64,000 bases of DNA, from NCBI RefSeq assembly GCF_002263495.1, contig NZ_CP022753.1, positions 3,472,001 through 3,536,000 on the forward strand, read 5' to 3'. The DNA is from Nocardiopsis gilva YIM 90087. GTDB taxonomy: Bacteria; Actinomycetota; Actinomycetes; Streptosporangiales; Streptosporangiaceae. The notes under the pieces are model-generated. The model was given only the letters and a program-made list of their open reading frames with translations, had not been told where the DNA came from and made no database searches. Position numbers and translations under genes: made by a program. Positions within the stretch are counted from its first letter, which is position 1, and each line of letters begins with the position of its first letter. Shown here one piece after another: positions 9,063 to 17,016 of this stretch.

Positions 9063-10079
9063 ATGACCAAGACCGAGATCGAGATCACCGCGGGTCTCAT
9101 CCGCGACCTGCTGCGGGACCAGCATCCGGATCTGGCCGAGCTGCCCCTGCGCGAGGTGGAGGGCGGCTGGGGCAACCAGATGTGGCGCCTCGGGGACGAG
9201 CTGGCCGTGCGGATCCAGCGCATGGACACCGACCCCGGCCCTCAGCTCAAGGAGCGCCGGTGGCTGCCGCTGCTCGCCCCACGCCTGCCGCTGCCCATCC
9301 CCGTCCCGGTGCGGAGCGGTGCCCCCTCCGAGCGTTTCCCCAAGATATGGACGGTCATGACGTGGGTGCCGGGCCTGCCGCTGGACCGAGGGTCCCTCAC
9401 CCGCGGCGAGCACGCGGCCGACACCCTTGCGGCGTTCCTCCGAGCGCTGCATGTGCCAGCGCCCGCCGACGCACCGGTTGCTACGGGCCGTGGCGCGCAC
9501 CCCAAGGATCACACGGACGGCTTCGAGCAGTTCTTCGACTCCCTCGACGCTGACGCGATCGGCTCCGACGCCTCCGACGTCCGGGCCGTCTGGGACGACG
9601 CCGTCGCGGCCCCCGCATGGGAAGGTCCGCCGGTGTGGGTGCACGGCGACCTGCATCCCGCGAACGTCGTCGTCGCCAACGGGACATTGGCGGGCGTTGT
9701 CGACTTCGGCGATCTGTTCGTCGGCGACCCGGCGTCGGACCTGGCGGCCGCCTGGGTACTGCTGCCGGCGGGCGCGGCCGCACGCTTCTTCGCCGCCTAC
9801 GCGGCGGCTGACGAGGCAACGGTCCGGCGCGCTCGCGGGCTGGCCGCGCTGAAGAGCCTCTTCCTGATGCTGATGGGACAGAACGGGGACCGCGGCCTGC
9901 CCGGCGGTAAACCGGCGTGGGGTCCGGCGGGACGGGCAGCGCTCGACCGGGTCCTGAGCGAGGGGTGGGAACCGAACGCCAGAAAGGGGCCGTGGCGGTT
10001 GTTCCCGCTGGTCGGTGGAAAGACAACGTCCTTGGTGGACCTTCGGTGTTCGCATCAGACGCGAAGGCTTCGCGTCTGA
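9063..10079 (+). CDS. Aminoglycoside phosphotransferase (APH)-family kinase, transposon cargo
   Basis: A 338-residue protein kinase-like small-molecule phosphotransferase. The phosphate-binding catalytic loop is HGDLHPANVVV, the metal-binding motif DFGDLFVGDPASDLA follows 20 residues later, and the N-lobe contains EGGWGNQMWRLGDELAVRIQ with the nucleotide-binding lysine replaced by Arg in AVRIQ, as in many APH relatives. It likely transfers phosphate from ATP to an aminoglycoside, macrolide or similar alcohol in the cytoplasm. ATG 9063 is preferred over upstream starts at 8994 and 9051 because the similarity begins there. The last dozen codons run into a 43-bp palindrome, so the natural C-terminus may have been altered. 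Being carried by a transposon favours a resistance role, but the substrate is unknown. Confidence 0.8.
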   Translation: MTKTEIEITAGLIRDLLRDQHPDLAELPLREVEGGWGNQMWRLGDELAVRIQRMDTDPGPQLKERRWLPLLAPRLPLPIPVPVRSGAPSERFPKIWTVMTWVPGLPLDRGSLTRGEHAADTLAAFLRALHVPAPADAPVATGRGAHPKDHTDGFEQFFDSLDADAIGSDASDVRAVWDDAVAAPAWEGPPVWVHGDLHPANVVVANGTLAGVVDFGDLFVGDPASDLAAAWVLLPAGAAARFFAAYAAADEATVRRARGLAALKSLFLMLMGQNGDRGLPGGKPAWGPAGRAALDRVLSEGWEPNARKGPWRLFPLVGGKTTSLVDLRCSHQTRRLRV

Positions 10080-10088
10080 TGCGAACAC
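10046..10088. terminator. 43-bp near-perfect palindrome at the kinase stop codon
   Basis: Two exactly complementary 21-base arms (10046-10066 and 10068-10088) meet at a single central base. The kinase stop codon lies inside the right arm. It can act as a bidirectional terminator between the kinase and the convergent amidase. The one-base centre also makes it look like a recombination or insertion scar. Confidence 0.55.
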
Positions 10089-10218
10089 GATCCGGCTGTC
10101 GAGGCGACTGGACAGCCGGCATGGCCGGTCCCGCGTGCCAGGCCGCGAGCGTCAGGACCAGGCCCCAGCCTCGTTTGTCATCCGCACCTCGTCCTCGACG
10201 GACACCCGGTAGTACGCC

Positions 10219-11670
10219 CTACTTCGGTGCCTGGAAGCCGCCGATCTTCTGCTCGAGCAGTTCGGCCAGCCGCAGCGGGGTGCGGTCCTCGAACATCGGA
10301 CCGATGAGCTGCACTCCCACCGGCAGACCCTCGGAGGGTCGGCCCGCTGGTATCGCGGTGGCGGGCAGGCCAGGCATGGTGGCCAGACCGGCCCAGACAA
10401 GCTGGTCGAAGTACGTGTACTCGACGCCATCGATGTCGATCTGGCGTTCCAACAGATCGGGGTTGTGGTCGTGCGGGAACGCGGGAGTCGGCGTGATCGG
10501 GCACACCACGGCGTCGAACTCGGCGAAGAGCTGCCGCCAGCCGTGACGGTGGAGCTCGCGATGGTTGTTCGCCTCGATCCAGTCGCGGTGGCTGAACACC
10601 ATCCCGCGCAGCCGCGCCGCGTCGAGACTCTGGTCGTCCGCGCTCAGTCCGGCGGCGCGGGTCCGCATCTGCTCGTACGCTTCGACGGGAAAACGCGCAA
10701 CGGAGCCCGAGAACAGCAACTGCGTGTAGAGCGTCGCGGCTTCGGCCAGGTCGGGCAGCAGCGGACTGCGCCGTTCGACGTGGGCGCCGCCGTCGACAAG
10801 TGCGTCGGCCACCCGGTTCACGCTGGCCCGCACAGCGGACCCGGTCGGAATGAGCGGATGCTCGTCGACGACCAAGACCCGGAAGTCGCCGAGCCGCTCG
10901 TGACGTGCGGGCGGCAGCGTCAGGTCGTGCGCCTTGCCGAGCGTCAGTGGGTCCGGTCCGGCCATGACGTCGAGCAGGAGCGTGAGGTCGCGGGCGGTGC
11001 GCGCCATTGGACCGACGACGGCGAGGTCGAGGTCGACCGGCAATGGCGGTGCCGGCGGCGCGACCATGCCGCGGGTTGCCGCCAGTCCGAGTGTCGGTTT
11101 GTGCGCATAGATGCCGCAGAAATGCGCGGGGGTGCGCAGCGAACCGGCGAGGTCGGAGCCGATGGACAGCGCGCAGAATCCGGACGCCAGGGCCGCCGCT
11201 GATCCGCCGGAGGACCCGCCCGACGTGCGAGCATGATCCCACGGATTGTTAGTGGTGCCGTAGATCTCGTTGAAGCTCTGGATATCTTGCAGCCCCAAGG
11301 GCACATTGGTCTTACCCAGCACCACCGCGCCCGCGGCCTTGAGCCGCGACACCTGTACCGCGTCCTCGGCCGGCACATAGTCCCGGTGTTGCGGCATGCC
11401 CCAGGTCGTGGGCAGCCCAGCCATGTTGTAGGACTCTTTGACCGTCACCGGGATACCGAGCAGCGGCCGGACCTCGCCGCGGGCGCGCGCCTGGTCGGCA
11501 CCGCGCGCGGCGGCCCGCGCACGGTCGAAGTCCGGCACACAGATCGCGTTGATCACCTTGTCGTCGCGCTCGATACGGGCAATCGCCTCGTCGGTCAGTT
11601 CCGCCGAGGTCACTTCACCGGCACGCAAGGCAGCCGCGAGTTCTTCTGCAGTCTGAAAGTTCCACTCCAT
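10219..11670 (-). CDS. Amidase-signature family hydrolase, transposon cargo
   Basis: A 483-residue enzyme with the complete Ser-cisSer-Lys triad: Lys78 in GIPVTVKES, cis-Ser153 in the glycine-rich TSGGSSGGSAAA and the nucleophile Ser177 in GSDLAGSLRTPAHFCG. These cytoplasmic enzymes hydrolyse carboxamides to acids and ammonia. The C-terminal half contains the conserved substrate-side segment PVGVQLIGPMFED. The length is typical of the family (450-510). It is transcribed against the kinase and lies wholly inside the Tn3 unit, so both travel together. The substrate cannot be read; detoxification of an amide drug or use of amides as nitrogen source are both possible. Confidence 0.88.
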   Translation of the reverse strand: MEWNFQTAEELAAALRAGEVTSAELTDEAIARIERDDKVINAICVPDFDRARAAARGADQARARGEVRPLLGIPVTVKESYNMAGLPTTWGMPQHRDYVPAEDAVQVSRLKAAGAVVLGKTNVPLGLQDIQSFNEIYGTTNNPWDHARTSGGSSGGSAAALASGFCALSIGSDLAGSLRTPAHFCGIYAHKPTLGLAATRGMVAPPAPPLPVDLDLAVVGPMARTARDLTLLLDVMAGPDPLTLGKAHDLTLPPARHERLGDFRVLVVDEHPLIPTGSAVRASVNRVADALVDGGAHVERRSPLLPDLAEAATLYTQLLFSGSVARFPVEAYEQMRTRAAGLSADDQSLDAARLRGMVFSHRDWIEANNHRELHRHGWRQLFAEFDAVVCPITPTPAFPHDHNPDLLERQIDIDGVEYTYFDQLVWAGLATMPGLPATAIPAGRPSEGLPVGVQLIGPMFEDRTPLRLAELLEQKIGGFQAPK

Positions 11671-12041
11671 GAATCCGACCGTACTGAGCTCTGGCAGAGG
11701 TCATAAAATGCCGATTCGCACAACGGGATAGATGTCTCAACTCATCATGTTGCTCTCCGGCCACAGAAAATTCGCCCGACCGCTGGCCATGGCGAGGCGC
11801 GGCGGTCTGGCACACCTACGGAGATGGTCACGACGGCGGCGCCCCAGCGCCCCGATCGATGGCGATATGACACGGGCGCCCACCCCAACCAACGATTGCC
11901 GCGCACCGTGATTGTCATAAATGAACGGTTGTGAGAGGACCGCGAGAACCCCCAACCGTGCCCTATTTCCCCCGGTGATCGGTCGCAAAAGTCCTCTCTA
12001 AACCCGCACGTTGTGCGAGAGGGTTCTGAGGAGCTTCCGGC
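11671..12041. other. Non-coding stretch between amidase and resolvase, likely resolution site
   Basis: About 370 bases without a credible gene. Several dyads cluster toward the resolvase: ACGGTTG (11925-11931) with CAACCGT (11953-11959), GAGAGGAC (11933-11940) with GTCCTCTC (11991-11998), and CGCAC (12005-12009) with GTGCG (12013-12017). In Tn3 elements the res site with its three resolvase-binding dyads lies directly beside tnpR, so this is where it should be. The promoters of the divergent amidase and resolvase genes must also lie here. Confidence 0.5.
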
Positions 12042-13009
12042 ATGGAACTGACACCCGAGCAGGCCGCCAGCGCGGTCGAACGCCACGACTGCCCCAACTG
12101 CGCCGCACCCGCAGCGGCAAGACCGCCGCGAAGTACCACACCCCGCGCTTCGTCCTGGTGCCCGCGCTACGCGAGAACCTCGACGTGCCGGTTCCCGCCG
12201 ACCGTCTCCCGGGGCGCACCTGGGCACCGGGGCCCGAGCTGACCGTCGTCCCCGCCGCCGGCGAGCAGCAGCCCGTGCGCATCGGCTACGCCCGCACCTC
12301 CACCGCCCGCCAGGAGCTGGCCAGCCAGCTTGAGGCCCTGCGCCAGGCCCAGTGCCACAAGATCTTCTCCGAGCAGATCAGCACCCGCATCAAGGTGCGC
12401 CCCGAGCTGGAGAAGGCGCTCGCCCTGGCCCGCCAGTTCACCGAGGCCGCACCCCACACGCCGGCCATCCTCACCGTGCACGAACTCAAACGCCTGGCCC
12501 GCGACGCCGCCGAGCGGATGACGCTCTCCAGCCAGCTCCAGGCCGCCGGGATCCGGCTCGAACTGCTCACCGGGTCGCTGACCGGGATCTACGATCCCAA
12601 CGGCAGGGGCTCGATGCTGTTCGCGGTGCTGGCCGTGGCCGCGCAGCTCGACCGCGACTACATCCGCGACAAGCCCCTGGAAGGCCAGCAGGCGGCCGCG
12701 GCCAAGGTCATCGACGAGGACATGCTCACCTGCGCCATCGCGCTGAACGACAAGGGCGTGCCCGTGCCCGAGATCGCCAAGAAGCTCACCATCAAGACCG
12801 GCAAGAACGCGGGCACGTCCCCCTCGGTCGCCTCGCTGTACCGGGCCCTGGCCGAAGCCGGGGACCAGGAAGCCGACGACGGCCTGCCGGTCCGGCCCAA
12901 ACCCGTGCGCATCCGGCGGCCTGGTGATCCGCTCCCGCCCGAACGGGCCGAACTTCACCAGCGCCTTGAGGACCAGGTCCTCCGCCCCACCAACCCAGAG
13001 GCGGATTAG
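12042..13009 (+). CDS. tnpR: Serine resolvase TnpR (N-terminal zinc domain frameshifted)
   Basis: The catalytic resolvase domain starts at GYARTSTARQELASQLEAL, with the nucleophile Ser after ART, and includes the conserved LTVHELKRLARDAAER and DRDYIRDKPLEGQ helix leading to a C-terminal helix-turn-helix (ALNDKGVPVPEIAKKLTI). It resolves cointegrates at res. ATG 12042 opens a zinc-binding leader (MELTPEQAASAVERHDCPNC) in another frame. The leader and the rest are joined only after a shift near 12105, where the second half of the expected Cys-rich motif is missing. The downstream frame is open from 12011, and a GTG at 12275 could start a leaderless catalytic protein. So resolvase activity may survive while the leader is broken. 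Confidence 0.8.
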
Positions 13010-13049
13010 CCGTCAGGGCAGGTCGCATTGCCTTGGACCAGCGGCTGAA

Positions 13050-13088
13050 CCCTTAGCGCGGGTTTTCGTTCCGATGTTCCTCAACCCC
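13050..13088 (-). repeat. Tn3 right terminal inverted repeat
   Basis: Read on the reverse strand it begins with the same 22 bases as the left end at 5875. It lies 41 bases after the tnpR stop, so no cargo sits outside the resolvase. Confidence 0.85.
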
Positions 13089-13198
13089 GCGGTCGCCGGC
13101 AGCGCAGCAAGGCCTCCAGCAGACGATGGCCCGCAGCCACGTTGATACGGATAGCGAGACGACCACGCCCCCTCGCCTCACCCGTCAGTGGAACGCGG

Positions 13199-14410
13199 TC
13201 ACACGTCCCAGGTGACCGGGAGGCTCTTCACCCCGTAGATGTCCGCGGTCTCCGGGCGCAGGCCGACCTCTTCAGCCGGCACGGCCAGGCGCAGCGTGGG
13301 GAAGCGGTTGACCAGCGCGGGGAACGCGACCCGCATCTCGACGCGGGCCAGCTGGTGACCCAGGCAATGGTGGATGCCGTGGCCGAAGGCCAGGTGCCCG
13401 TCGGCCTTCCTGCGGAGGTCGAGCACGTGGGGATCAGCGAAGCGCTCAGGGTCGCGGTTGGCGGTGCTGTACGACACGATGACCGCCGTGCCGGCCTCGA
13501 TGGTCTGGCCGCCCAGCTCGACGTCCTCCAGCGCCGTCCTCATGAACGTCTTGGCGACGCTCAGATACCTCAGCAGCTCATCCACGGCCTGGTCGGCGAG
13601 CTCGGGATCGGCGCGCAGCGCGGCCAGCTGCGCCGGGTTGCGCAGCAGCGCGAAGGTGCCCAGCGCCAGCATGTTCGCGGTGGTGTCGAGCCCGGCCACC
13701 AGCAGAACCAGGCCGATCCCCCTCAGCTCCTCATCGGTCAGATCGCTGTCGGTGAGGTCGCTGAGCACGTCGTCGGTGGGGTTCGCGCGTTTGGCGGCCA
13801 CCAGCTCCGCGAGGTAGTCCTGGATCGCGGTGTAGGCCGCTATCTGGTCCTCGTCGCTTGTCTCCCCGCTGTGGAACGACGTGGCCTGCTTCTGGAAGGA
13901 GCCCCGGTCCTGGTACGGCACCCCCAGCAGCTCACAGATCATGATGGCGGGGATGGGAGCGGCGAACGCGGTCACCAGGTCCGCCGGCGGCCCGGCCTTC
14001 TCCATGGCGTCCAGATGGTCGGCGGTGATCTGCTCGACGCGCTCGGTGAGCAGCCGCATCCGCCGTGCGGTGAACTTTCCCGCCAGCGGTTTCCGATAGC
14101 GGCCGTGCTGTGGCTCGTCCATGAGCACGAACTCGCCGGGCGGCGCCGGATGGACCTCCATGCCGGTGGTGTCGATGTACGGGTGGAGCATCAGCTCCCT
14201 GCGCGAGCTGAACCGCGAGTCGGCCAGGACCGACCTGGCCAGGTCGTATCCGGTGATCAGCCAGCCGGGTTTTCCCCCGGGGAAGGTGTAGCGGCTGATG
14301 GGGCCGTGCCGGCGGGCGTCGATCAGCTCTGCCGGCGGGTCGAAGGGACAGCCGGGCCGACGCGCCGTCGGCATCGTCGTGACGGTGTGGAGGGATTCAC
14401 CCATGACCAT
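13199..14410 (-). CDS. Cytochrome P450 (actinobacterial CYP105/107-like)
   Basis: A 403-residue soluble P450. The heme-thiolate motif is AFGHGIHHCLGHQLAR with Cys349, the I-helix oxygen-activation motif is VAGLDTTANML, and the K-helix ExxR is ELLRYL. The F-G region and the start (PFDPPAELIDARRHGP) match bacterial class I enzymes that receive electrons from ferredoxin. No ferredoxin gene is adjacent. A second start codon lies two codons in at 14404. It is transcribed away from a regulator at 14588; the shared 180-bp space holds repeated TTGCATT-type motifs. Likely a hydroxylase in xenobiotic breakdown or secondary metabolism; the substrate is not readable. Confidence 0.92.
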   Translation of the reverse strand: MVMGESLHTVTTMPTARRPGCPFDPPAELIDARRHGPISRYTFPGGKPGWLITGYDLARSVLADSRFSSRRELMLHPYIDTTGMEVHPAPPGEFVLMDEPQHGRYRKPLAGKFTARRMRLLTERVEQITADHLDAMEKAGPPADLVTAFAAPIPAIMICELLGVPYQDRGSFQKQATSFHSGETSDEDQIAAYTAIQDYLAELVAAKRANPTDDVLSDLTDSDLTDEELRGIGLVLLVAGLDTTANMLALGTFALLRNPAQLAALRADPELADQAVDELLRYLSVAKTFMRTALEDVELGGQTIEAGTAVIVSYSTANRDPERFADPHVLDLRRKADGHLAFGHGIHHCLGHQLARVEMRVAFPALVNRFPTLRLAVPAEEVGLRPETADIYGVKSLPVTWDV

Positions 14411-14540
14411 TCCTCACATCGCGATAGTACGTGTTTGGCATAATTAAAAAGCTACGTTGCATTCAGAATGGCGTCAATCAATCGAAATGCGTTTGCCCAG
14501 GTGGATAGCGCAAAATTGATGCAATGACGCTGATCTCGAA

Positions 14541-14557
14541 TGCAATACTGCGTTGCA
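14541..14557. promoter_or_regulatory. Operator-like repeats between P450 and its regulator
   Basis: TGCAATACTGCGTTGCA is an inverted repeat (TGCAA, seven bases, TTGCA). Related TTGCATT or TGCAATG half-sites occur at about 14457, 14518 and 14555. The site lies 31 bases upstream of the regulator start chosen at 14588. The regulator probably binds here and controls both divergent genes. Confidence 0.55.
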
Positions 14558-14587
14558 ATGAATGGCGGCGAAGACAATACTGACGGC

Positions 14588-15253
14588 ATGCCAGGAGGAC
14601 GGTTGACCCAGCAGGACCGCCAGCGCATCGCGGCCGGACTCGCCGACGGGCTCTCCTACGCTGAGATCGCCAGGCGGCTCGACCGGCCGACCTCAACGAT
14701 CAGCCGGGAGGTCGGACGCAACGGCGGCCCCGGCGGCTACCAGCCCCAGCGGGCACACCGGGCGACGGCCCAGCGGGCGCGGCGCGGCACACCGGCGCCC
14801 CCGCGCGCGACCACACCAACGGACGGTATGACGGAAGAGGAGATCGAGAAGTTCGTCGAGATGGCGGTCAGGACGGGGCTGCCGAGGATGACGGCGCGCG
14901 TCCACCTCGACCTGCTGCTGTCCGAGGACGGCAGGCGCACCGCGGCCGAACTGACCCGCAGGCTGAAGGTCAGCCCCGCCTCCGTCTCCGTGGCCGTGAA
15001 CTACCTGGTCCAGCACGGCTACGTCCGGCGCGAGCGCGATTCGCGGCGGCGTCGCGACATCTATGTGGTCGACGACGACGCCTGGTACCACGCGGTCGTG
15101 CTCAGCGCGCGGCACCTACTCGAGTCGGCGCAGGCCGCGATGGCGGGGGCGGAGACGTTCGGGCTCGACAGCCCGGTGGGGCAGCGGATGACCAAGGTAG
15201 GGGCGTACCTGGAGCGGGTCAGCCTGGACACGAGGGAGTCGGCCGACCGTTAG
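14588..15253 (+). CDS. Two-domain helix-turn-helix regulator (IS30-like HTH plus MarR-like winged helix)
   Basis: A 221-residue regulator. Residues 1-50 form an IS30/HTH_38-like helix-turn-helix (GLSYAEIARRLDRPTSTIS, then REVGRNGGPGGY). Residues about 95-175 form a winged helix resembling GbsR/MarR proteins (RTAAELTRRLKVSPASVSV, YLVQHGYVRRERD). Upstream in-frame starts exist at 14540 and 14558. ATG 14588 (MPGGRLTQQDR) is preferred because family members begin with this sequence and because it leaves the inverted repeat 14541-14557 outside the gene. Divergent from a P450, which it probably represses. Confidence 0.8.
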   Translation: MPGGRLTQQDRQRIAAGLADGLSYAEIARRLDRPTSTISREVGRNGGPGGYQPQRAHRATAQRARRGTPAPPRATTPTDGMTEEEIEKFVEMAVRTGLPRMTARVHLDLLLSEDGRRTAAELTRRLKVSPASVSVAVNYLVQHGYVRRERDSRRRRDIYVVDDDAWYHAVVLSARHLLESAQAAMAGAETFGLDSPVGQRMTKVGAYLERVSLDTRESADR

Positions 15254-15582
15254 CGCGCCCTCCTAGAGTGATGGGTCCCAGCCGAACCATCTTGGGAGCT
15301 GGCAGACCAGTTCCTGCTGTTCGTGACCGACTCACGCCATGTGGCCGCCCACCCGCGAAGGACGGCCGACTCCCCGAACTCCCCCATCCCCGAGGAACCG
15401 ATCGAGCTTCCCGCACCCTGACAGAGAACCGACGTTGAATACCCGACCCGCTGACATCCACCAGGGCCACCGACAACCACCGAGGCATAACAATGCCCCG
15501 TGACCTGAATTCCCAGGTTACGGGGCATTTTTCACGCTTAATAAGGTGTGGCTAGGGGCGGGACCGGAAAGTCCTGCAGGGG
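15254..15582. other. Gap with a terminator and a possible gene fragment
   Basis: No complete gene. One forward frame reads LADQFLLFVTDSRHVAAHP and ends in a stop near 15420, resembling a piece of a longer protein, but I cannot assign it. A textbook terminator lies at 15492-15532. Confidence 0.35.
15492..15532 (+). terminator. Rho-independent terminator
   Basis: A 16-base stem (AATGCCCCGTGACCTG pairing with CAGGTTACGGGGCATT, one G-U pair) closes a six-base AATTCC loop and is followed by TTTT. Unlike most hairpins in this window it has a true T-run. It terminates forward transcription from the regulator or from the fragment before it. Confidence 0.8.
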
Positions 15583-15723
15583 ATGGTGACGAAGGCACCG
15601 GCGCCCTACAACCCGGGATGGTCGTTCCACATGGACGCCGCCACCAATGCGCCCAGGAGCCGCGACACGGTGTATCTGTTCCACGGCGGCTCCTGGCTCG
15701 GCTACCACACCACCGAAGAGTAG
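15583..15723 (+). other. 46-residue ORF resembling the C-terminus of an LppP/LprE-type lipoprotein
   Basis: ATG 15583 opens a short frame ending TVYLFHGGSWLGYHTTEE. The block LFHGGSWLGYHT resembles the end of LppP/LprE-family lipoproteins of actinobacteria. There is no signal peptide or lipobox, so if the assignment is right only the tail remains. A GGGG-type ribosome binding site is weak. Probably a gene remnant. Confidence 0.35.
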
Positions 15724-15740
15724 GTGACCGGTGCCGCGAA

Positions 15741-16062
15741 TTGCCCGAGGAGGTGCGGCGTCTGCGCTACGCCGAGTCCCTGCTCGACCAGCGCGATCCG
15801 CTGGGCGCGCTCATCCTGCTGGCACCGCTGCGCGACTCCCACGGGTCCGATCCCAGCGTTGCGATGTTGGCGGCGCGCGCCTACTACCACTCCGCCCAGC
15901 TCAACGCCGCCCCGCCGAACACTGGAGCCGTTGGTCGCCGACAGGCCGAACGACTCCTACGCCCGGCTGCTCCTCGGCCGTACGCTGCAGCGGCAGAGCC
16001 GCGACGCGGAGGCCGCGCGCCACATGAAGATCGCCGGTGCCATGACGCCGGAGTTCGCATGA
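15741..16062 (+). pseudogene. Tetratricopeptide-repeat protein with a frameshift
   Basis: One frame encodes EEVRRLRYAESLLDQRDPLG and continues through AARAYYHSAQLNAA. After a shift near 15915 the neighbouring frame continues ERTLEPLVADRPNDS-like sequence (LEPLVADRPNDSYARLLLGR) to TLQRQSRDAEAARHMKIAGA and a stop at 16062. Together this is a compact TPR protein of about 107 residues, a type found widely in actinobacteria as a protein-interaction module. The start is uncertain; TTG 15741 is the best candidate. The lesion is a single indel. Confidence 0.65.
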
Positions 16063-16075
16063 ACGGCATACGAAT

Positions 16076-16115
16076 GTCGTCGTGGATCGCAGACTCGCCT
16101 GCGATCCACGACGAC
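16076..16115. terminator. Bidirectional terminator between convergent genes
   Basis: Seventeen-base exactly complementary arms (GTCGTCGTGGATCGCAG on the left) enclose a six-base ACTCGC loop. It lies between the TPR gene ending at 16062 and the reverse-strand hydrolase ending at 16177, so it can stop transcription from both sides. Confidence 0.7.
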
Positions 16116-16176
16116 GGTTGACACAGGCGCGCACCCCCCATGTACGCCTCAGGGCACCTGGTTTTCGCCCGAAGGG

Positions 16177-17016
16177 TCAGCCGCGGAGGAACTCGGCGAC
16201 GGGCTCGGTCTGTCCGAGGATCGCGTGTCCGACCTCGGGCAGGAGGTTCACCGTCGCGTGCGGGACGCACTGGCGCACGCGACGCGCGGTCTCATGGGAG
16301 TCGAACATGGCGTCGCGGCCGCCGACGATTACCAGCACGGGCATGGTCAGGCCGCGCAGCGCCTCGTCGGGGAACACGGGCAGCCGCTCAGTGCGCGGGT
16401 TGAAATGCATGAAGGTGGCCACCACGGAATCGAGGACCGGCCCGGACTCCGGCGACTCCAGCCCCGTGGCGGCTCGCGCCGAATGACGCAGACCCCAGCG
16501 GCCGAACGGGCGCAGGAGCAGCGCCTTGACTATCCACCCCGTTGTCTGCCGCCCCAGGCCACCGGGGCAAAGCACAGCCAGACGCGTCACCCGCTCCGGC
16601 CGGCGGACGGCGTAGTCCACGGCCACCCAGCCGCCGAGGGAGGTCGCGACGATCGCGGCGCTGGTGATCCCGAGACCGTCCAGCACGTCGTCCAGCCACA
16701 GCGCGAGGGCGTCGGAGTTCAGAGGCGGACGCGACGGCGCGCTCAAGCCCGGCTCACCGATGAGGTCAACGGCGTAGGTCCGGAATTTCCGCGACCAGGA
16801 GGGGATGTCGTCCCGCCACATCGTCGTGTTGGCCCCTGAGCCGTGCAGCAACAGCACCGGCGGCGCGTTTCGAGGTCCGGAAGCGACGACGAAGGTCTCC
16901 CCTTCGCGGGTCGGCAGGCGCAAGTGCTCGGCGGGGACCGGCCAGGTGTCAAGGGCCTCCCGGTACAGCCGTTGGATCTCGCGCCCACCCGCCTCGGACT
17001 TGTAGATCGTGCTCAC
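16177..17016 (-). CDS. Alpha/beta-hydrolase
   Basis: A 279-residue alpha/beta-hydrolase fold enzyme. The oxyanion-side motif is VLLLHGSGANTTMW, the nucleophile elbow is ATSLGGW with Ser, the acid is in VIVGGRDAMFDS and the catalytic histidine in EVGHAILGQTEP. It lacks a signal peptide and should be cytoplasmic. Its start overlaps the end of the upstream DNA-binding gene (17013-17016), so the two are translationally coupled. Substrate is probably an ester or lactone; nothing in the context narrows it. A strong hairpin follows the stop. Confidence 0.87.
   Translation of the reverse strand: MSTIYKSEAGGREIQRLYREALDTWPVPAEHLRLPTREGETFVVASGPRNAPPVLLLHGSGANTTMWRDDIPSWSRKFRTYAVDLIGEPGLSAPSRPPLNSDALALWLDDVLDGLGITSAAIVATSLGGWVAVDYAVRRPERVTRLAVLCPGGLGRQTTGWIVKALLLRPFGRWGLRHSARAATGLESPESGPVLDSVVATFMHFNPRTERLPVFPDEALRGLTMPVLVIVGGRDAMFDSHETARRVRQCVPHATVNLLPEVGHAILGQTEPVAEFLRG

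Larger units (their letters stand above)
5875..13088. mobile_element. Tn3-family unit transposon with kinase and amidase cargo
   Basis: The element is defined by two 39-bp terminal inverted repeats, 5875-5913 and 13050-13088, that match at 35 of 39 positions and both begin GGGGTTGAGGAACATCGG. Inside are tnpA (5943-8839, decayed), a phosphotransferase-like kinase, an amidase and the resolvase tnpR adjoining the right end. The left flank reads GCGGTCC and the right flank GCGGTCG, a 6-7 base direct repeat that probably is the target duplication (Tn3 elements usually make 5). Total length is 7,214 bases. With tnpA carrying a frameshift and a stop it is probably immobile unless a related element supplies transposase. 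Confidence 0.85.

Noticed and set aside
8880..10088. 402-residue reverse-strand open frame opposite the kinase
   Set aside because: The forward frame has clear APH motifs. The reverse protein is low-complexity, and its start mirrors the forward sequence only because of the 43-bp palindrome.
13142..14443. 433-residue forward frame over the P450
   Set aside because: Antisense to a P450 with all diagnostic motifs; composition is shadow-like.
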